Below the pieces are notes generated by a model. It made no database searches, was not told the origin of the DNA, and saw only the letters and a program-made list of their open reading frames with translations. From the NCBI RefSeq assembly GCF_007827595.1, contig NZ_VISR01000016.1, positions 62,001 through 126,000 of the forward strand: a stretch of DNA of 64,000 nucleotides. The letters run 5' to 3'. The position numbers and the translations under genes are program-made. The stretch is from Streptomyces sp. BK340. Lineage in GTDB: Bacteria > Actinomycetota > Actinomycetes > Streptomycetales > Streptomycetaceae. Shown here piece by piece: positions 44,173 through 51,191 of the stretch. How positions within the stretch are numbered: position 1 is the first letter of the stretch; the number at the start of each line of letters is the position of its first letter.

Positions 44173-44802
44173 GTGGAACTGGCCTATTACTCGGATTACG
44201 CCGTACGCCTCGTCAACAGCGAGGAACCGGTCCGGGGCAAGGACTCACTGACCTCGGTCGAGGCCGTCCGCGACCTCTTCGGGGTGAACGCGTCCGCGGC
44301 CCGCCGCGCCACCGACGCCGACGTCACGCGCTTCCGCTCGGTACGGGGCAGGCTGCGCGCGGTCTTCGAGGCGGCGGACCAGGGGGACGAGACGCTCGCC
44401 GTGGACCTGCTGAACTCCCTGCTGCTGGAGTTCCCGGTCAGCCCGCAGATCTCCGGGCACGACTACCGCGACGACGACGGCCGCCCGCTGTGGCACATGC
44501 ACCTGGCCGACCACCCGTCCAACGCCACCGCGGGCTACGCGGCCATAGCGGCGATGGGCCTGGCGTTCCACCTGACCGAGTACGGCGTCGACCGCCTCGG
44601 CCTGTGCCAGGCCACGCCCTGCCGCAACGCCTACCTCGACACGTCCACCAACCGCTCAAGGCGCTACTGCTCGGACCGCTGCGCGACCCGCGCCAACGTG
44701 GCCGCCTACCGCGCCCGCAAGCGCCTGGAGGCCGACCGGTCGGGCAGCAGGGGCCTGACGGCCGAGAACACCCAGCGCGCCAGCGCCAGCGGCGAGCGCT
44801 GA
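44173..44802 (+). CDS. CGNR zinc-finger / ABATE domain regulator
   Basis: A 209-residue protein. An N-terminal ABATE helical domain (about 1-140; AYYSDYAVRLVNSEEP) is followed by a C-terminal zinc finger with CQATPCRNAYLDTSTNRSRRYCSDRC. This is the CGNR-type pattern, with Cys-Arg-Asn in the central position. It probably binds DNA through the finger and a small ligand through ABATE. GTG 44173 follows AAGGA at six bases. Its 3' end overlaps the sodX gene on the other strand by 97 bases, which is unusual. Confidence 0.88.
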   Translation: MELAYYSDYAVRLVNSEEPVRGKDSLTSVEAVRDLFGVNASAARRATDADVTRFRSVRGRLRAVFEAADQGDETLAVDLLNSLLLEFPVSPQISGHDYRDDDGRPLWHMHLADHPSNATAGYAAIAAMGLAFHLTEYGVDRLGLCQATPCRNAYLDTSTNRSRRYCSDRCATRANVAAYRARKRLEADRSGSRGLTAENTQRASASGER

Positions 44803-45140
44803 CCGTCCCTGAGCGGCCGGTACCTGAACCGCGCCCTGCCGAGGATCAGCTCCTCGGGCACGACCCCGTAGTCGGTGCTGTCCCCGCCCGCGTACGGATT
44901 GTCCCCGAGCACCCACCAGCCGCCGTCGCGCCGCTCCACGGCACGCTTGACGACCAGCAGGTCCTGCTGGAAGGGATGACGCAGGACGACGACGTCCCCC
45001 GGCCTGACCGCGGCCCCGTACTGCAGCAGCAGCCGGTCCCCGTGATGCAGCGTGGGAACCATGGACGGGCCGGTCACCTCGGCCAGCCCGAAGGGCGCCC
45101 CGGCCCTCCCCCGCTCGGTCTCCTGCGACAGCTCCGGCAT
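44706..45140 (-). CDS. sodX: Nickel superoxide dismutase maturation protease SodX
   Basis: A 144-residue signal-peptidase-I-like protein that removes the leader of pro-SodN so that the nickel hook begins at His1. The catalytic Ser is in VTGPSMVPTLHHGDRLLL and the Lys in LLVVKRAVE; LGDNPYAGGDSTDYG is the third conserved box. No membrane helix is visible, unlike true signal peptidases, which fits a cytosolic substrate. ATG 45140 is preceded by GGAGG at eight bases; a GTG at 45170 extends it by ten residues. It is divergent from sodN, which confirms the pairing. The last 97 bases overlap the CGNR gene antisense. Confidence 0.93.
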   Translation of the reverse strand: MPELSQETERGRAGAPFGLAEVTGPSMVPTLHHGDRLLLQYGAAVRPGDVVVLRHPFQQDLLVVKRAVERRDGGWWVLGDNPYAGGDSTDYGVVPEELILGRARFRYRPLRDGQRSPLALARWVFSAVRPLLPDRSASRRLRAR

Positions 45141-45285
45141 CCCCGGCACCTCCCCGGTCCGTTCCTCCACCAGTCTCAGTCTGACCCTGGACTTTTGTCC
45201 TAAGCCCTAGGGGGCACTCACGAAAACCCGTCCCCCAGGGAGTAATGTCGCACCTGAGAAGACGATCACGAGGAAGGAATGCTCC

Positions 45286-45681
45286 ATGCTTTCCCGCCTG
45301 TTTGCCCCCAAGGTCAAGGTCAGCGCGCACTGCGACCTGCCCTGCGGTGTGTACGACCCGGCCCAGGCCCGCATCGAGGCGGAGTCCGTGAAGGCCGTTC
45401 AGGAAAAGATGGCCGCCAACGACGACCCGCACTTCCAGGCGCGTGCCACCGTCATCAAGGAGCAGCGCGCGGAGCTGGCCAAGCACCACGTCTCCGTGCT
45501 CTGGAGCGACTACTTCAAGCCCCCGCACTTCGAGAAGTACCCGGAGCTGCACCAGCTGGTGAACGACGCCCTGAAGGCCCTCTCGGCCGCCAAGGCGTCC
45601 ACCGACCCGGCCACGGGCCAGAAGGCTCTGGACTACATCGCCCAGATCGACAAGATCTTCTGGGAGACCAAGAAGGCCTGA
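45286..45681 (+). CDS. sodN: Nickel-containing superoxide dismutase
   Basis: A 131-residue precursor of the cytosolic Ni-SOD, which converts superoxide to peroxide and oxygen. The first 14 residues (MLSRLFAPKVKVSA) are a leader removed by SodX. The mature protein starts HCDLPCGVYDPAQA, the nickel hook that supplies His1, Cys2 and Cys6. The rest is the four-helix bundle that forms the hexamer. ATG 45286 follows AGGAAGG. It is divergent from its protease gene. In Streptomyces coelicolor the mRNA is nickel-induced, and its 3'UTR yields an sRNA acting on sodF. Confidence 0.98.
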   Translation: MLSRLFAPKVKVSAHCDLPCGVYDPAQARIEAESVKAVQEKMAANDDPHFQARATVIKEQRAELAKHHVSVLWSDYFKPPHFEKYPELHQLVNDALKALSAAKASTDPATGQKALDYIAQIDKIFWETKKA

Positions 45682-45752
45682 GCGTCCCGCCTTCCCACAC
45701 CCGGTCCCGGGGCCGCCGAACACGGCACGCCCGGGGGCCGGGTGTGGTTTTT
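45663..45752 (+). ncRNA. Probable s-SodF-type sRNA from the sodN 3'UTR
   Basis: In Streptomyces coelicolor a ~90-nt RNA cut from the sodN 3'UTR down-regulates the Fe-SOD mRNA. The equivalent stretch here runs from the end of sodN to a strong terminator with a T5 tract. The 5' boundary is set only by the expected length. Complementarity to a sodF leader cannot be tested because sodF is not in the window. Confidence 0.4.
45695..45752 (+). terminator. Rho-independent terminator of sodN
   Basis: A ten-base perfect outer stem (45695-45704 with 45738-45747) continues into a six-base inner stem with a small bulge and is followed by TTTTT. It also lies just inside the decayed ppk2 tail on the other strand. 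Confidence 0.85.
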
Positions 45753-45819
45753 CCGCGCCCGGCCGGGCGGCCTTCGGACTCGGCCCGCCCGCCCCAGGGC
45801 CGCCCCTGGGACCGGGCCT

Positions 45820-46227
45820 GGTGGGCCTGGTGGTCCTGGTCGTCCTTGTCGGTGCTGGCGAAGCGCGCCAGGACACTGCGCATGGCCTCGACCCGGGCGC
45901 GCTTCTTGTCGTTGCTCTTCACGACGGTCCACGGGGCGTGCTCGGTGTCCGTCTCGCGGAACATGGCGACCTTGGCGGCGGTGTAGTCGTCCCAGCGGTC
46001 CAGCGAGGCCAGGTCCATAGGGCTGAAGCTTCCACTGCCGTACGGGGTCGACCTGACGGATCGTGAAGCGGGTGCGCTGCTCGCTCTGCGAGACGGAGAA
46101 CCAGAACTTGACCAGGTCGACGCCGTCGTCGACGAGCATCCGCTCGAACAGGGGTGCCTGGCGCATGAAGCGCCGGTACTCGTCGTCCGAGCAGAAGCCC
46201 GTCGTCGACCCGCAGGCCGTCCGTCAT
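45820..46227 (-). pseudogene. Decayed polyphosphate kinase 2 (PPK2) gene
   Basis: Remnant of a PPK2 gene. Frame 1 begins MTDGLRVDD at 46227 but breaks at once. A second frame gives GFCSDDEYRRFMRQAPLFER and VDLVKFWFSVSQSEQRTRF, ending QVDPVRQWKL near 46030. There one extra base shifts the frame, and SPMDLASLDRWDDY and KVAMFRETDTEHAPWTVVKS continue in a third. The whole central part with the Walker A and B motifs, about 120 residues, is missing. The C-terminal frame runs on past the normal end. It cannot encode an active kinase. The neighbouring PiT remnant suggests a lost phosphate module. Confidence 0.85.
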
Positions 46228-46258
46228 CAGAGGTGTCGTCTCGTCCCCTCGGCGCCGC

Positions 46259-46492
46259 TCAGTGGAACTGAGGCACGATCAGAAAGATCCCGTACGCCAC
46301 CACGGCCGCACAGGCGAGGAAGCACGGCCCCGCCTGGGCGAGGCCCAGGGGCGAGCTGCCGCCGGGCTGCTCACGTGCGGCCTCGACGCGGGCGAGGCCC
46401 AGGACGCCGAGGGCGAAGACGGCGACCACCGCGACGCTGACGACGATGCTCACCGCGGTGACCTGGCCGAGTGCGGTCCAGTCCAGATGCAT
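46259..46492 (-). CDS. Small membrane protein of the PiT-associated type
   Basis: A 77-residue protein with two predicted membrane helices (about 10-35 and 52-72) and the ending YGIFLIVPQFH. Small proteins with this ending usually follow PiT phosphate permease genes in Streptomyces (from memory). Here it follows a truncated permease by 16 bases, so its partner is probably lost. The frame itself is intact. Confidence 0.6.
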   Translation of the reverse strand: MHLDWTALGQVTAVSIVVSVAVVAVFALGVLGLARVEAAREQPGGSSPLGLAQAGPCFLACAAVVAYGIFLIVPQFH

Positions 46493-46508
46493 GTCGGCTC
46501 TCCGTGGC

Positions 46509-46748
46509 TCAGGCGGCCGTGTCGACGTCGGTCGACACGGTGGTGCGGACGGTGACCTCGTGGTGGTCGTTCACATTGTTCGCGTGCACCGGGTTGCGGC
46601 GCGAGGCGAGCACGATGACCGTCGCGAGGGCGACGGCGACCAGCGCGATCACGGCCGTACCGGCGTTGCCGCCGTGCTTGACCACGCTCGCGGCGAGCCC
46701 TCCGACCAGCGCGGCCGCGGGCAGCGTGATCAGCCAGGCGGCCGCCAT
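46509..46748 (-). CDS. C-terminal remnant of a PiT phosphate permease
   Basis: A 79-residue frame with two membrane helices. WLITLPAAALVGGLAASVV matches the last conserved helix of PiT low-affinity phosphate transporters, and RRNPVHANNVNDHHE the cytosolic tail, where an xNNVND motif is typical. The ~330 N-terminal residues with both signature repeats are absent; upstream DNA goes straight into the AraC promoter region. It is probably a decayed gene, although the residual frame has an ATG and could still be translated. Confidence 0.6.
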   Translation of the reverse strand: MAAAWLITLPAAALVGGLAASVVKHGGNAGTAVIALVAVALATVIVLASRRNPVHANNVNDHHEVTVRTTVSTDVDTAA

Positions 46749-46834
46749 GCGGCCGGCGTTCCTGTGTGAACGCGTTCCGGCCGGGCCGTGGACGTCCGGG
46801 CCGGGCCCGAGGCGCTCTGTGCCAAGCTGGGGAG

Positions 46835-47233
46835 GTGACTCTGGAGGACCTGGTACGGCTGCGGCGGGTGCGTGACCGCATGGACCGCGAGTACGCCGAG
46901 CCGCTCGACATGACCGAGCTGGCCCGTGGCGCCCACATGTCGCCCGGGCACTTCCAGCGCAGCTTCCGCAAGGCGTACGGGGAGACGCCGTACAGCTATC
47001 TGATGACCCGCCGGGTCGAGCGGGCCAAGGCGTTGCTGCGCGGCGGCGACCTCACCGTGACCGAGGTGTGCTTCGCGGTGGGCTGCACCTCCCTCGGCTC
47101 CTTCAGCTCCCGGTTCACCGAGCTGGTCGGCGAGACGCCGAGCGCCTACCGGGCCCGCCCGCACGAGGAGAGCGCGGTGATCCCGTCCTGCGTGGCCCGC
47201 TCCTTCACCCGTCCACGCCGCCGCCCGTACTGA
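46835..47233 (+). CDS. AraC-family transcriptional regulator (DNA-binding domain only)
   Basis: A 132-residue protein consisting of little more than the double helix-turn-helix AraC domain: DMTELARGAHMSPGHFQRSF (first HTH), PYSYLMTRRVERAKALL, and DLTVTEVCFAVGCTSLGSFSSRF (second HTH). There is no ligand-binding domain. GTG 46835 follows GGGGAG, which lies very close to it; upstream start codons are less likely. The VOC-fold gene 34 bases downstream, on the same strand, is a probable co-transcribed target. Confidence 0.88.
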   Translation: MTLEDLVRLRRVRDRMDREYAEPLDMTELARGAHMSPGHFQRSFRKAYGETPYSYLMTRRVERAKALLRGGDLTVTEVCFAVGCTSLGSFSSRFTELVGETPSAYRARPHEESAVIPSCVARSFTRPRRRPY

Positions 47234-47267
47234 AGCACTCCGGCCGGGCCTCGCCTAGCGTGAAGCC

Positions 47268-47684
47268 ATGGACCTGAAACTCAAGCAGTGCTTCATCGCC
47301 GTTGACGACCACGACAAGGCGCTCCACTTCTACTGTGACGTGCTCGGCATGGAGGTCCGCAACGACGTGGGCTTCGAGGGGATGCGGTGGGTCACCGTGG
47401 GCTCGCCGCTCCAGCCGGACGTGGAGATCGTGCTGGAGCCGCCCGGCGCGAGCCCGGACATCTCCCCCGCCGACAAGCAGGCGATCGCCGAGCTGCTCGC
47501 CAAGGGGCTGCTGCGCGGGGTCATCTTCACCACCGAGGACTGCGACGGTCTGTACGCACGGGTCCGGGAGGCCGGCGGCGACGTGCTCCAGGAGCCGACG
47601 GACCAGCCGTACGGGGTCCGCGACTGTGCCTTCCGGGACCCGGCCGGGAACATGCTGCGGTTCCTGGAGCGGCCCGCGGACTGA
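47268..47684 (+). CDS. VOC/glyoxalase-fold protein
   Basis: A 138-residue protein with the paired beta-alpha-beta-beta-beta modules of the vicinal oxygen chelate fold: KQCFIAVDDHDKALHFYCDVLGM at the start and VRDCAFRDPAGNMLRFLE at the end. The C-terminal Glu is a potential metal ligand. Members of this branch often confer resistance to, or bind, small molecules. The AraC gene just upstream on the same strand suggests one regulatory unit. The substrate is unknown. Confidence 0.85.
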   Translation: MDLKLKQCFIAVDDHDKALHFYCDVLGMEVRNDVGFEGMRWVTVGSPLQPDVEIVLEPPGASPDISPADKQAIAELLAKGLLRGVIFTTEDCDGLYARVREAGGDVLQEPTDQPYGVRDCAFRDPAGNMLRFLERPAD

Positions 47685-47728
47685 AATTCCCCCCGGTGCG
47701 GCGGGGACGGCTGCTTACGATCCCCGCC

Positions 47729-48478
47729 ATGAACACCATCCGCTGGACGTATGCCTTCATCGACCGCCCCGCCGCCCGCCTGGCCGAGGCCCGCGCCTTC
47801 TGGACGGCCGTCACCGGCACCAGGTTGTCCGAATTCCGCGGTGAGCGACAGGAGTTCGTGACGCTGCTGCCGGACGGGGCGGACCCCTGTGTGAAGCTCC
47901 AGGGCACCCTCGACGGGGACGGCGGGGCCCATCTCGACCTCTTCGTCGAGGACGTGCGAGCGTTCGTGGAGACGGCCACCCGCCTCGGCGCGGCTCCGGT
48001 CGCCGAACACCGCGACTGGGCCGTGCTCCGCTCGCCCGGCGGGCAGTCGTTCTGCGTCGGGGCCTGGAACGGCGAGACGGTACGGCCACCGGTGGTCGAC
48101 GGCAGCCGTCTGGACCAGGTGTGCCTGGACGTCCCGCCCTCGGTGTACGACGCCGAGACCGCGTTCTGGGCCGCGCTGACCGGCTGGGAGCTGCTGGCGG
48201 GTTCCCTGCCGGAGTTCCGGGTGCTCCGGCCGCCCGCGGGCCTGCCCGTCCGGATCCTGCTCCAGCGGCTCGACGACGAACGCCCGGCCTCCGCCCACCT
48301 GGACCTCGCCTGCGCGGACATCGCGGCGACCCGGGCCCGGCACGAGCGCCTCGGCGCCGTCCGCGTCCACCAGGGCCCGCACTGGGCGGTACTGCGCGAC
48401 CCGGCTGGCGGCACGTACTGCCTGACCGGCCGGGACCCCGAGACGGGCGGGCTGCCGTCGGCGGTCAGTGACGCGTAG
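47729..48478 (+). CDS. Tandem VOC-domain protein
   Basis: A 249-residue protein with two VOC domains: residues 1-120 (WTYAFIDRPAARLAEARAFW) and about 125-240 (VCLDVPPSVYDAETAFWAAL). The repeated HWAVLRDPAGG-type end motif appears in both halves (DWAVLRSPGGQSFC and HWAVLRDPAGGTYC). Metal ligands are not convincingly conserved, so a binding rather than catalytic role is possible. ATG 47729 is used. The stop overlaps the convergent membrane-protein gene by 14 bases. Confidence 0.85.
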   Translation: MNTIRWTYAFIDRPAARLAEARAFWTAVTGTRLSEFRGERQEFVTLLPDGADPCVKLQGTLDGDGGAHLDLFVEDVRAFVETATRLGAAPVAEHRDWAVLRSPGGQSFCVGAWNGETVRPPVVDGSRLDQVCLDVPPSVYDAETAFWAALTGWELLAGSLPEFRVLRPPAGLPVRILLQRLDDERPASAHLDLACADIAATRARHERLGAVRVHQGPHWAVLRDPAGGTYCLTGRDPETGGLPSAVSDA

Positions 48479-48767
48479 TCGCGTACAGGCAGAGGACGGC
48501 GCTCCGGCCCGCCCGCTGCGCCGGCCCGGGCTCCGGGCCGGGCGGGCACGCGTCGTCGTCCCCGCTCGAGGTGTGGAGCGGGCCGGGCGTACCGCCGTAC
48601 GCGTTCCGCGGCGTCGCCCCGTCCCCGTTCTCCCACCCGTACGGCCCCTGCGGCCGGACCGAGTCCTGGAGCCACAGGGTGAGCCCGCCCCCGGCGACCA
48701 CCGCCACGGCCCAGGTGCAGAGCACCCAGCGCCACAACCGGCGGCGCGCACCGCGCTGTTCGCTCAC
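48465..48767 (-). CDS. Single-pass membrane protein of unknown function
   Basis: A 100-residue protein with a basic N-terminus, one membrane helix at about 12-32 (WVLCTWAVAVVAGGGLTLW) and a hydrophilic Gly/Pro-rich domain carrying two Cys residues. GTG 48767 overlaps the stop of a 22-codon ORF upstream (GTGA). It looks like an extracytoplasmic protein tethered by its signal-anchor. No family is recognised. Confidence 0.7.
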   Translation of the reverse strand: MSEQRGARRRLWRWVLCTWAVAVVAGGGLTLWLQDSVRPQGPYGWENGDGATPRNAYGGTPGPLHTSSGDDDACPPGPEPGPAQRAGRSAVLCLYATTRH

Positions 48768-48832
48768 CCCCAGGGCTCCACGGCCGGCACCACCAGTTCG
48801 GTGATGTGAACGATGTGCGGAAGCTTCGGCAT
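48764..48832 (-). CDS. Candidate 22-residue small protein
   Basis: The frame MPKLPHIVHITELVVPAVEP plus Trp-Gly is too short for ordinary annotation. Its stop overlaps the start of the membrane-protein gene. A weak GAGG site lies about 14 bases upstream. It could be a leader peptide coupled to the next gene or a chance frame. Confidence 0.3.
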   Translation of the reverse strand: MPKLPHIVHITELVVPAVEPWG

Positions 48833-48923
48833 GCGGCCACGCTACGGCCTCGGCCGGGCCGCGCGCGGCTGCGGGCAGTACCGGATCAGCCGGCCGCCCG
48901 GTCCTCGGTGTCGTTCGGGCCGG

Positions 48924-49346
48924 TCATCCGGCGCGGATGTCCCCGGCGCCGTCCATGACGGGCCGGATCACCACGGGGTAGTCGGTCAGGCCCTCGGGGC
49001 CGGGGCAGCGGGTGACGCGCTCCGCGATCTCGGTGACCCGGTCCAGGCTCGCGCAGTCCACCACCCAGTAGCCGGCCATCAGCGCCTCGGTCTCGCCGTA
49101 CGGGCCGTCGGTGATCACGGTCCGGCCGTCCCCGCCGCGCGCGACCAGCCGGGTCCGCGCGGGCTCGGCCAGCCCCTGGGCCTCGACGAGCTCACCGGAC
49201 TCGGCGAGGTCGTCGCTGATCGCGCCCATGTACAGGTACATGGCCTTGAGCTCCACCTCGGTCCAGGACGGGGCGTGCTCGGAGGGCCGGCCTGCCATCG
49301 CGTCGTAGTCCGCCTGCGTGCCCTGCACCATGACCAGGTACTTCAT
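48924..49346 (-). CDS. YCII/DGPF-domain protein
   Basis: A 140-residue protein with the YCII-related fold: MKYLVMVQGTQADYDAM at the start and TVITDGPYGETEALMAGYWVVD in the middle, the DGPY/DGPF signature. Members are often linked to sigma-factor or small-molecule metabolism genes. ATG 49346 follows AAGGAG. No ECF sigma gene lies beside it here. Function unknown. Confidence 0.85.
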   Translation of the reverse strand: MKYLVMVQGTQADYDAMAGRPSEHAPSWTEVELKAMYLYMGAISDDLAESGELVEAQGLAEPARTRLVARGGDGRTVITDGPYGETEALMAGYWVVDCASLDRVTEIAERVTRCPGPEGLTDYPVVIRPVMDGAGDIRAG

Positions 49347-49429
49347 GGTCCGCTCCTTCGGCTCGGGGCCGCCCCCTGCGGGCGGCTCGCACGGGGACGT
49401 CGGAGCCGGGCCGGATTCTCGCCGCAGGC

Positions 49430-49627
49430 TCAGGACTTCTTCGCGGCGGAGTCCTGCGGGGCGGGGCGTTCCAGGCCGACGGTGAGGTCGGCGTGGGCCG
49501 CGCACTTCGGGTTGTAGCAGGGGCCGGGACCCCACAGCGGGACCCAGATGCCCAGCGTCTTGTGCCGCCGGACGACCGTGTCGACAGGCTGTCCGCATAC
49601 GGGACAGACGTGTTCTTCGCTGTCCAT
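49430..49627 (-). CDS. Small zinc-ribbon protein
   Basis: A 65-residue protein with HVCPVCGQPVDTVVRRHKTL and, further on, a PCYNPKCAAH pair, giving two Cys-x(2-5)-Cys knuckles that probably bind one zinc. It starts at ATG 49627, 26 bases after the DHFR-like gene stop on the same strand. No catalytic features. Confidence 0.7.
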   Translation of the reverse strand: MDSEEHVCPVCGQPVDTVVRRHKTLGIWVPLWGPGPCYNPKCAAHADLTVGLERPAPQDSAAKKS

Positions 49628-49653
49628 GACCCCAGGGTAGGGCGGGCGGGGCC

Positions 49654-50238
49654 TCAGCGCTTCCTGCGGTACGTGCGCACGAGCGCGCCGTTGCCGAAGG
49701 TGCGCACCGAGTCCAGGATGAACTCCTTGATGTCGAGGCCGGTGCCGAACATCGGCATGCCGGTGCCGTAGACGATCGGGTAGGTCTTGATGACGAGTTC
49801 GTCGATCTCGTCGAGCAGCGCCCCCGCGAGCTGGGAGCCGCCGCACAGGTAGATGTCCAACCCGCCGTCCTGCGCCTTGAGTTCGCGGACCCGGCCGGTC
49901 AGGTCGCCGTCGATGATCTCGACGTTCGGATCGGGCGAGGTGCCCAGGGTGCGCGACGCGACGTACTCGCGCAGGTGGGCGTAGGGGCTGGTGATGCCCT
50001 CCTTCAGCGCCACCTCGTAGCTGGCCCGGCCCTGGATGACGGTGTCGAACCGCCGGTTCTCCAGGTGGTCCATGCCGAGCTGCCTGCGGGCATGGGTGGG
50101 CAGGGTCTCCGCGAACTCCGCCTTGAGGAAGTCGATGTACTCCTCGTCCAGGAAGCGGAACATCGCGGTGGCGTCGCCGTGTTCGTCGCCGATGAAGCCG
50201 TCGAGCGAGCAGGCGATGAAGTACGTGAGCTTTCGCAA
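49654..50238 (-). CDS. Dihydrofolate-reductase-fold (RibD C-terminal) protein
   Basis: A 194-residue protein with the RibD C-terminal / DHFR-like reductase fold. It starts MRKLTYFIACSLDGFIGD and shows FDTVIQGRASYE, a GGLDIYLCGGSQLAGALL nucleotide-binding segment, and LVIKTYPIVYGTGMPMF. It probably uses NADPH to reduce a pterin- or flavin-related or other substrate. It is divergent from the TetR gene across a region with three TGTAGT repeats, so it is a likely target of that regulator. Confidence 0.88.
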   Translation of the reverse strand: MRKLTYFIACSLDGFIGDEHGDATAMFRFLDEEYIDFLKAEFAETLPTHARRQLGMDHLENRRFDTVIQGRASYEVALKEGITSPYAHLREYVASRTLGTSPDPNVEIIDGDLTGRVRELKAQDGGLDIYLCGGSQLAGALLDEIDELVIKTYPIVYGTGMPMFGTGLDIKEFILDSVRTFGNGALVRTYRRKR

Positions 50239-50286
50239 GCCGGTCTCTTTCCGTAGGCTGCGGAGCGATCAACCAACCACTCCGCC

Positions 50287-50328
50287 TGTAGTGCTTCAGT
50301 TGTAGTACTCCGGATGTAGTGGTGGCAA
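50287..50328. promoter_or_regulatory. Three 14-bp-spaced TGTAGT repeats in a divergent promoter
   Basis: TGTAGT occurs at 50287, 50301 and 50315, an exact 14-base period, in the 143-base gap between the DHFR-like gene and the TetR gene. The region is AT-richer than its surroundings. The repeats are direct rather than palindromic, which is unusual for TetR operators; each unit may be a half-site. Confidence 0.55.
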
Positions 50329-50381
50329 GCTTTTTCCGGGATGCTGTCGGCACCGAGGACAAGTAAGAGAAGGGGTTCCGT

Positions 50382-50972
50382 ATGGCGGGCAATCCGGAAC
50401 GGCGGGCGGCGCTGGTGGACGCCGGCATCGAGGTGCTCTCGCGGGAGGGCGCGCGCGGGCTGACGTTCCGCGCGGTGGACGGCGAGGCGGGCGTGCCCAC
50501 CGGCACCGCGTCCAACTACTTCGCCAGCCGTGAGGACCTGCTCCGCCAGATCGACGCCCGGCTGCACGTACGGCTCGCGCCGGATCCCGAGGTGATGGAG
50601 GCGCTGCTGCGCCGGCCCCGTGACCGCTCCCTGGTCAGGACCCTCATGCAGGACATCATGGACCGGGCCACCCGTGACCGGACCGGCTATCTGGCCCTGC
50701 TGGAGATGCGGCTGGAGGCCACCCGGCGCCCCGAACTGCGGGCCTCCTTCACCAAGTCGGTGCGCGGAGACCTGGAGCAGGGCATCGAATTCCACCGGCG
50801 GTCCGGCCTGCCCGGCGGCGACGAGACCGTCACCGTGCTCTACCTCGCGATGCTCGGCCTCATCCTGGAGCATCTGACCCTGCCGGGTGTCCTGGACGGA
50901 GTCCTGGACGGGGTGGGCGTGCCGGAGGGGCTGGTCGACAGGATCGTGACGACGATCGTGCCGGAGGGGTAG
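50382..50972 (+). CDS. TetR-family transcriptional regulator
   Basis: A 196-residue TetR-type repressor. The N-terminal HTH spans about 8-55 (RRAALVDAGIEVLSREGARG, VPTGTASNYFASREDLL), followed by a helical ligand domain. It is divergent from the DHFR-like gene. It probably autoregulates through the TGTAGT repeats. Ligand unknown. A hairpin terminator lies downstream. Confidence 0.9.
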   Translation: MAGNPERRAALVDAGIEVLSREGARGLTFRAVDGEAGVPTGTASNYFASREDLLRQIDARLHVRLAPDPEVMEALLRRPRDRSLVRTLMQDIMDRATRDRTGYLALLEMRLEATRRPELRASFTKSVRGDLEQGIEFHRRSGLPGGDETVTVLYLAMLGLILEHLTLPGVLDGVLDGVGVPEGLVDRIVTTIVPEG

Positions 50973-51068
50973 CCCGGCGCACCGCTCACCGCAGCAGCCC
51001 GCCCCCAGGAGAGCGGCACCCTCCGGCGCCGGCAGCGAGGGCCCGCCCCCGGACCGGGCAGTGGGCGA

Positions 51069-51097
51069 GCCCCGCACACCGTGGGGATGTGCGGGGC
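51069..51097. terminator. Hairpin between TetR and polyprenyl synthase genes
   Basis: A ten-base perfect stem (51069-51078 with 51088-51097) and a nine-base loop, in the gap between two converging genes. Confidence 0.7.
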
Positions 51098-51191
51098 CCT
51101 CCGGCCGGAGCCCCCGGGAGGTCGTGCGGGGTCAGGAGCCGCACGGTCCCGGTGGCTCCGGGGTCCTTACCGGCCGCGTGTCACCGCGGCC

